From contig SMXE01000183.1 of assembly GCA_004357015.1 (NCBI GenBank), positions 1-9,253 on the forward strand: a stretch of 9,253 bases of DNA, read 5' to 3'. Below are positions 5,576 through 9,253 of the stretch, one piece after another. The translations under genes and the position numbers were made by a program. The stretch's first letter is position 1. Each line of letters begins with the position of its first letter. Below the pieces are notes generated by a model. The model was not told where the DNA came from. It ran no database searches and was given only the letters and a program-made list of their open reading frames with translations. This DNA is from Caldithrix sp. GTDB lineage: Bacteria > Zhuqueibacterota > Zhuqueibacteria > Oceanimicrobiales > Oceanimicrobiaceae.

Positions 5576-6461
5576 TCCGACAATCCAGCAATCCAGCAAT
5601 CCAGCAATCCAGTATTCCAATACTCACAATACTCCAACAATCGGGCGTCGTTTCCGAAAAAAGCCCCTGGCAGCAGCAGGGTTGTTGGGCATTGCCCTGT
5701 TGGCTCTGCTGTGTTTCGGCAGTGACATCTTTGCACGGCATGACCCAAACGCCCATGGCGACCTTCTGACGTCGCGCTATTTGCAGCCTTCGATGGACCA
5801 TCCTTTTGGCACCGACAAATTTGGCAGGGATGTGTTCAGCCGGGTGCTGCAGGGAGGGAAAATATCGCTGACCATCGCATTCTGCGTGGTGACACTGGCG
5901 ATGACGCTGGGCCTGCTGTACGGCACGGTTTCGGGCTACTTTGGCGGATGGGTTGACGCAGCCATGATGCGCTTCCTGGATTTTTTCCTCGCGTTTCCTG
6001 CCATTTTTCTGATTCTGACCATCGTGGCGGTGTTCGATCTGAACCATTGGTATCTCATCCCCATCCTGGGCCTAACGGGCTGGATGGAAGCCGCCCGCAT
6101 TGTCCGCACCGAAGTGCTCTCATTGAAAGAACGTGATTTCATTCTGGCAGCAAAGTGTTTGGGATTCAGTCATGTCAGAATTCTGTCCAGACACATCGTT
6201 CCCAATTGCCTGACGCCTTTGTTTGTTGCAGCGACGTTGAAAGTTGCAGAGGTTGTTCTGCTGGAATCCGCTCTGAGTTTTCTTGGCGTCGGTGTGCAAC
6301 CGCCTACTGCCAGTTGGGGCAGCATCATAAATGATGGACGGGGCGTGTTGCTGCGTGCCTGGTGGATATCGACTTTCCCGGGTGCTTTTATTGTTTGGTC
6401 GGTGGTCAGTTTCAATCTGGTCAGCGACGGTCTGCAGCAAGCGTTCAGTCCGGACCGCTGA
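5565..6461 (+). CDS. ABC transporter permease, DppC/OppC type, with repeat-encoded N-terminus
   Basis: Second inner-membrane permease, 298 residues. Residues 1 to about 27 come from the 8-bp repeat array and are unlike the family. Normal sequence begins at about R28 (RRFRKKPLAAAG), the usual short cytoplasmic lead into the first membrane helix at about 34-55. Then come the family block HPFGTDKFGRDVFSR near 80-95, several hydrophobic segments, and the EAA-type loop at about 189-214 (E-R-D-F-I-L-A-A-K-C-L-G, then R-H-I-V-P-N). It ends with L-S-F-L-G-V-G-V-Q-P-P and the final helix, all typical of DppC. Stops at 5556-5558 and 5559-5561 leave ATG 5565 as the only usual start in this frame ahead of the array. 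The original start may have been the GTG at 5513 overlapping the permease B stop, now out of frame. Essential partner of permease B. Confidence 0.88.
   Translation: MGRNPTIQQSSNPAIQYSNTHNTPTIGRRFRKKPLAAAGLLGIALLALLCFGSDIFARHDPNAHGDLLTSRYLQPSMDHPFGTDKFGRDVFSRVLQGGKISLTIAFCVVTLAMTLGLLYGTVSGYFGGWVDAAMMRFLDFFLAFPAIFLILTIVAVFDLNHWYLIPILGLTGWMEAARIVRTEVLSLKERDFILAAKCLGFSHVRILSRHIVPNCLTPLFVAATLKVAEVVLLESALSFLGVGVQPPTASWGSIINDGRGVLLRAWWISTFPGAFIVWSVVSFNLVSDGLQQAFSPDR
5573..5644 (+). repeat. 8-bp tandem repeat array (CAATCCAG), inside the permease C reading frame
   Basis: Four perfect copies of CAATCCAG run from 5581 to 5612. They are flanked by decayed copies in the same 8-bp register: GAATCCGA at 5573, TATTCCAA at 5613, TACTCACA at 5621 and further CTCCAACAATC remnants to about 5644. 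The array codes for a polar Asn/Pro/Gln/Ser-rich peptide at the N-terminus of permease C. Because 8 is not a multiple of 3, each gain or loss of one unit would change the reading frame. Confidence 0.85.
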
Positions 6462-6553
6462 ATTGAGCATGGATATCCGTCGGCCATACTCAAGCTGGTT
6501 TGCCCATAGGCCGATATTAGAAATGGCCTTGATTTGAAGATCGAATAAGAAAA

Positions 6554-7585
6554 ATGACAATGGAACAGACTGTAATCGGACAATCTTCGGCAATAAAGAA
6601 AGTCGTGGCGATGGCGGAGAAGATCGCACAGAGTTCGTCGATCACAACTCTGGTTACGGGCGAGAGCGGCACCGGCAAGGAAGTGGTCGCACGTTTGATT
6701 CATGATCTGAGCAGTTCTGAGAGCCAACCATTCGTCGATATCAATTGTGGCGCCATCCCCGAAACATTGCTCGAATCCGAGCTGTTTGGCCACGAAAAAG
6801 GAGCGTTTACCGGCGCGACTGCCCGCAAGCAGGGTCTGTTCGAGATGGCGAATGGCGGTACCATATTTCTCGACGAGATCGGCGACGTCTCCCACAACAT
6901 ACAGGTAAAACTACTGAAGGCGGTTGAAAATAAACGGTTCCGCCGGGTGAGCGGCCTGGAAGAAGTCCGCATCTCAACCCGCATTATTGCGGCAACAAAC
7001 GTGGACTTGCGACGGGCGGTAGATGAGGGTAAGTTTCGGGAGGACTTGTATTATCGCCTCAATGTCTGTCAAATTCACATTCCGTCGCTGTGTGAGCGCG
7101 GCGATGATGTTCTGATTCTGGCGCAGCATTTCATAGCACAGTTGAACGGCGAGTACGACCGGGAGGTGAAAGGTTTAACGGAACCGGCGCGCCGTTTGCT
7201 GCTGACGTATGGCTGGCCAGGCAACGTGCGCGAGCTAAGAAATGTCCTCGAGCGTGCGGTGCTGGTCGAGTGTGACGACTGGATCGAGCCTGAGCATCTT
7301 TGCCTCGAGTCGCCGCAAAGCAAGCCAACGGTGGTGGGGTCGCAGGTTGAAGCGAAGGCAGAAATGCCGGGCCAATTTAACCGGTTTGAAATTCCCCCTG
7401 AAGGGATTGCTCTGGAGGAAATAGAGCGAAATATTATTTTGAGCGCACTTGAACAAGCCGACGGCAATATCAGCAAAGCTTCAAGGTTGTTGAGGATCAA
7501 TCGGGGCAAGCTGCGGTACCGGCTGGAGCGGCTGAACATCAGCCTGCGGGAGGTTCACACCATCAAGGCGAACTCATATATTTAG
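6554..7585 (+). CDS. Sigma-54-dependent transcriptional activator without receiver domain (PspF-like layout)
   Basis: A bacterial enhancer-binding protein of 343 residues that should use ATP hydrolysis to open sigma-54 RNA polymerase complexes. The AAA+ domain begins almost at residue 7. Walker A is GESGTGKE (36-43), the sigma-54-contacting loop GAFTGA is intact (83-88), Walker B is G-T-I-F-L-D-E (102-108), the arginine-finger region F-R-E-D-L-Y-Y-R-L is at 161-169, and the W-P-G-N-V-R-E-L motif is at 221-228. A Fis-type helix-turn-helix lies at about 305-329 (N-I-S-K-A-S-R-L-L-R-I-N-R-G). There is no N-terminal receiver, GAF or PAS domain, so control must come from a partner or expression level, as for PspF. 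It starts 92 bp after permease C on the same strand; ATG 6560 is an alternative start and the ribosome-binding site is weak. Control of the upstream transporter is plausible but not shown. Confidence 0.94.
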   Translation: MTMEQTVIGQSSAIKKVVAMAEKIAQSSSITTLVTGESGTGKEVVARLIHDLSSSESQPFVDINCGAIPETLLESELFGHEKGAFTGATARKQGLFEMANGGTIFLDEIGDVSHNIQVKLLKAVENKRFRRVSGLEEVRISTRIIAATNVDLRRAVDEGKFREDLYYRLNVCQIHIPSLCERGDDVLILAQHFIAQLNGEYDREVKGLTEPARRLLLTYGWPGNVRELRNVLERAVLVECDDWIEPEHLCLESPQSKPTVVGSQVEAKAEMPGQFNRFEIPPEGIALEEIERNIILSALEQADGNISKASRLLRINRGKLRYRLERLNISLREVHTIKANSYI

Positions 7586-7627
7586 CCTGGGTTATTGCAA
7601 ACGCGGCGAAGCCGAACTGCCGGTGAA

Positions 7628-7660
7628 CACAAATCGACTAACCACAAATTGACACAAATT
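7628..7660. repeat. CACAAAT-repeat cluster between convergent genes
   Basis: CACAAAT occurs three times in 32 bases (7628-7634, 7643-7649, 7653-7659), followed by a CACGAAAAAT variant at 7665-7674. On the opposite strand this reads as TTCGTG, then TTTGTGTCAATTTGTGG. It occupies most of the 98-bp gap between the activator and the receiver-phosphatase gene. I see no strong hairpin with a T-run here, so it is not an obvious terminator. Confidence 0.55.
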
Positions 7661-7683
7661 CTACACGAAAAATCCTGCAAGAG

Positions 7684-8901
7684 CTACGCTTTTTCGATTG
7701 CAAGAATGGTGACGTCGTCCCAGGTGTAATCCGGACGGCTGAATTCCTTCGCACTAACCATGAGGTGGTCGATGATGCGCTCTGCTGTCTTGCCCTGGTT
7801 TTGGGTCAGAACTTTCTTGAGAAAACCATCGTCGAATTGCTCCTCGTTGCTGTTCTCTACTTCGGTCAGGCCATCGGTAAAGAAAACGAGGCGGTCTCCG
7901 GGCTCCAACCGCACCTTCAACTCTTCACTCGGCTGGTAAGCATCGTTGTCGACGATTCCCAGCAGAAGGCCATCGGAAAAAATTGATTCAACGCTCTGGG
8001 ATTTTTTTCTCAGAAAATAGGGGCGCGGCAGCCCAGCGTTGACGATACTGCACTCCGCAGTTTCGGGATCAATCGTGGCGACCAAGGCGGCAACAAACAT
8101 ACCGCTGGGGAGTATCTGGTACAGACCTTGGTTCATGCCCGTGATGATCTCACCGGCGCAAGTGTGTCTGCCTTTGAAATTGGAAAAAACGAACTTTAGC
8201 AAAGTTGTGCTCATGGCTGCCTGGATTCCGTGCCCCGTGACGTCTGCCACAAGAAGAGCGTAGCGCCCATCGGCCAGGGAGAGGATATCGTAGAAATCGC
8301 CGCCGATCTCAAGCGCAGGCTGATATTTGGTGACGAACGAAAGTCCGTTTGAATCAGGAAAACAGTCAGGCAGGATTTTCTGTTGCAGTTGCCGCGCAAG
8401 TTCCATCTCTTTCTTCAACAACTCCTGATTTTGCGCCAGCGTGTCGCGTTGCAGCAGAACGCTATCCAATTCGTGAATCTTCTTGTTCAGGGCTTCCTTC
8501 AGCGTCTTCTGGGCCAGGCCATTATGAATGATGAGTTTGATCTGGTCATTGTCCCAAGGCTTCTCAATATACTGGTACAAGCCGACTTCATTTATGCCCT
8601 TGATGGCGTTCTCCTTGTCAGCGTAGCCGGTCAGCAGGATGCGGGGTGTTTCCGGATACATTCGCTTCACCTCAGCCAGAAATTCCAGTCCGTCCATCCC
8701 CGGCATCAAGAAGTCCGAAACCACCAAATCCACCGACTCATCGCGCAACATGCTCAAGGCTCGAGTCGGCGAGTCATACGTGAAAACGTCGTAATCCGTC
8801 TCCAGCCTGAGGAAGTTGCTAAGGCTGTCCAGCACCATTTGCTCGTCATCGACGAGCAGCACGCGAGGCGGGCTCGCCTGAGTTTTGTCTGCGTCAATCA
8901 T
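7684..8901 (-). CDS. Response regulator with C-terminal SpoIIE/RsbU-type PP2C phosphatase
   Basis: A 405-residue two-domain protein. The receiver domain (about 13-125) has acidic residues Asp18 and Asp19, the phosphoacceptor Asp63 in V-V-S-D-F-L-M-P-G-M-D-G, Thr91 and Lys114 before Pro, so all switch residues are present. A coiled-coil-like linker at about 130-175 ends in the L-Q-Q-K-I-L-P motif common before RsbU-type phosphatases. The phosphatase domain (about 185-403) keeps its metal-binding motifs: G-G-D-F-Y-D (200-205), V-A-D-V-T-G-H-G (218-225), F-F-T-D-G-L-T-E (340-347) and D-D-V-T (395-398). It is expected to dephosphorylate Ser/Thr on a partner, classically an anti-sigma-factor antagonist, once the receiver is phosphorylated. 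No such partner or histidine kinase is in the window. It starts at ATG 8901 with no clear Shine-Dalgarno and lies 81 bp downstream of ppk2, convergent with the activator gene. Confidence 0.95.
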   Translation of the reverse strand: MIDADKTQASPPRVLLVDDEQMVLDSLSNFLRLETDYDVFTYDSPTRALSMLRDESVDLVVSDFLMPGMDGLEFLAEVKRMYPETPRILLTGYADKENAIKGINEVGLYQYIEKPWDNDQIKLIIHNGLAQKTLKEALNKKIHELDSVLLQRDTLAQNQELLKKEMELARQLQQKILPDCFPDSNGLSFVTKYQPALEIGGDFYDILSLADGRYALLVADVTGHGIQAAMSTTLLKFVFSNFKGRHTCAGEIITGMNQGLYQILPSGMFVAALVATIDPETAECSIVNAGLPRPYFLRKKSQSVESIFSDGLLLGIVDNDAYQPSEELKVRLEPGDRLVFFTDGLTEVENSNEEQFDDGFLKKVLTQNQGKTAERIIDHLMVSAKEFSRPDYTWDDVTILAIEKA

Positions 8902-8982
8902 TAGAGATAGTTAACGAAGGTGTAGGGTGAGAGTTCTGGTCTTTAACGGTGTCAGGAGCCGTCTTGTTCCATCAGCCACAGG

Positions 8983-9252
8983 CTAGTAATAGTCAGGCAC
9001 AAAGGTTTGATCGGTTATCGGCGGACGGACGTATCGTCTACTTTCGTGGCGGGGCGGCAGCTCGATCGATGCGGGCGTCAGATCTTCATATGGTATTAGA
9101 CTCAAGAGATGCCGGACGCAGTTCAGGCGTGCGCGTTTCTTATTGTCCGCGTTTACGACGTACCAGGGCGCCTGCTTGATGTCCGTATGCGCAAACATGT
9201 CGTCCTTGGCCTTGGAGTACTCCACCCATTTGGCGCGTGATTTCAAATCCAT
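8983..9252 (-). CDS. ppk2: Polyphosphate kinase 2, C-terminal part (5' end off window)
   Basis: Eighty-nine residues read on the - strand from the window edge to a TAG. Family-typical stretches are visible: M-D-L-K-S-R-A-K-W-V-E-Y-S-K-A-K-D-D-M-F, then A-P-W-Y-V-V, K-K-R-A-R-L-N, L-L-S-L-I-P-Y-E-D and a Pro/Arg-rich tail ending V-P-D-Y-Y. These match the C-terminus of PPK2-family enzymes (roughly 230-300 residues), which transfer phosphate between polyphosphate and nucleotides. The Met at the window edge is probably internal (in relatives this Met-Asp follows a Ser-Pro), so the gene is truncated by the window rather than starting here. The Walker motifs needed to judge activity and class are outside. 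It is followed after 81 bp by the receiver-phosphatase gene on the same strand, possibly in one transcript. Confidence 0.92.
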   Translation of the reverse strand: MDLKSRAKWVEYSKAKDDMFAHTDIKQAPWYVVNADNKKRARLNCVRHLLSLIPYEDLTPASIELPPRHESRRYVRPPITDQTFVPDYY

Positions 9253-9253
9253 C

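Noticed and set aside
5581..5612. CRISPR array
   Set aside because: The 8-bp units are directly adjacent with no spacers; it is a simple tandem repeat.
5184..6047. 287-codon open frame on the - strand across permeases B and C
   Set aside because: It is antisense to two clearly conserved permease genes, and its middle is just the reverse reading of the 8-bp array (repeated Cys-Trp-Ile-Ala-Gly). No family features.
6480..6514. Terminator hairpin between permease C and the activator (TCGGCC / GGCCGA)
   Set aside because: A 6-bp stem with a loop of about 23 nt and no following T-run is within chance expectation.
6170..6895. 241-codon open frame on the - strand across permease C and the sigma-54 activator
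   Set aside because: Antisense shadow of two conserved genes; composition is not protein-like for any family I know.
7600..7625. Terminator hairpin at CGGCGAAGCCG
   Set aside because: The stem is only 4 bp and no T-run follows on either strand.
8383..8904. 173-codon open frame on the + strand opposite the response regulator
   Set aside because: Shadow of the receiver and linker coding region, whose motifs are complete on the - strand.

Overview
The window reads as one co-directional block on the + strand (about 451-7585) followed by two genes on the - strand (7684-9252). Base composition is mixed, near 50-55% GC by eye. The substrate-binding protein has a plain secretory signal and no lipobox, and there is a sigma-54 activator, so I infer a Gram-negative-type bacterium. 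Three repeat classes (a 23S-IVS-like four-helix-bundle remnant, an 8-bp CAATCCAG array and a CACAAATTGAC cluster) resemble, from memory, intergenic repeats of uncultured FCB-group lineages. That placement is a weak inference, not a demonstration.

Layout: (1) 3-161, the tail of an unrecognised protein. (2) 169-413, a small element with long terminal inverted repeats that encloses the C-terminal half of a four-helix-bundle (S23/IVS-type) gene. (3) 451-1157, two small zinc-ribbon proteins, one with a TPR-like tail and one with an FHA domain. (4) 1198-6461, a complete peptide/dipeptide/nickel-class ABC importer in the order binding protein, ATPase D, ATPase F, permease B, permease C. (5) 6554-7585, a sigma-54 enhancer-binding protein with no receiver domain. 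(6) 7586-7683, a convergent intergenic stretch with CACAAAT repeats. (7) On the - strand, a response regulator fused to a SpoIIE-type PP2C phosphatase (7684-8901), downstream of the C-terminal end of a polyphosphate kinase 2 gene (8983 to the window edge).

How the genes may work together: the importer should bind an oligopeptide-like solute in the periplasm and drive uptake with two ATPases. It is flanked by signalling proteins (FHA upstream, a sigma-54 activator just downstream, a receiver-phosphatase beyond). The activator may control the transporter, but I found no convincing -24/-12 promoter in the window. The two least ordinary features are the inverted-repeat element at 169-413 and the 8-bp array at 5573-5644. 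The array encodes the N-terminus of permease C and is preceded by start codons in all three frames.
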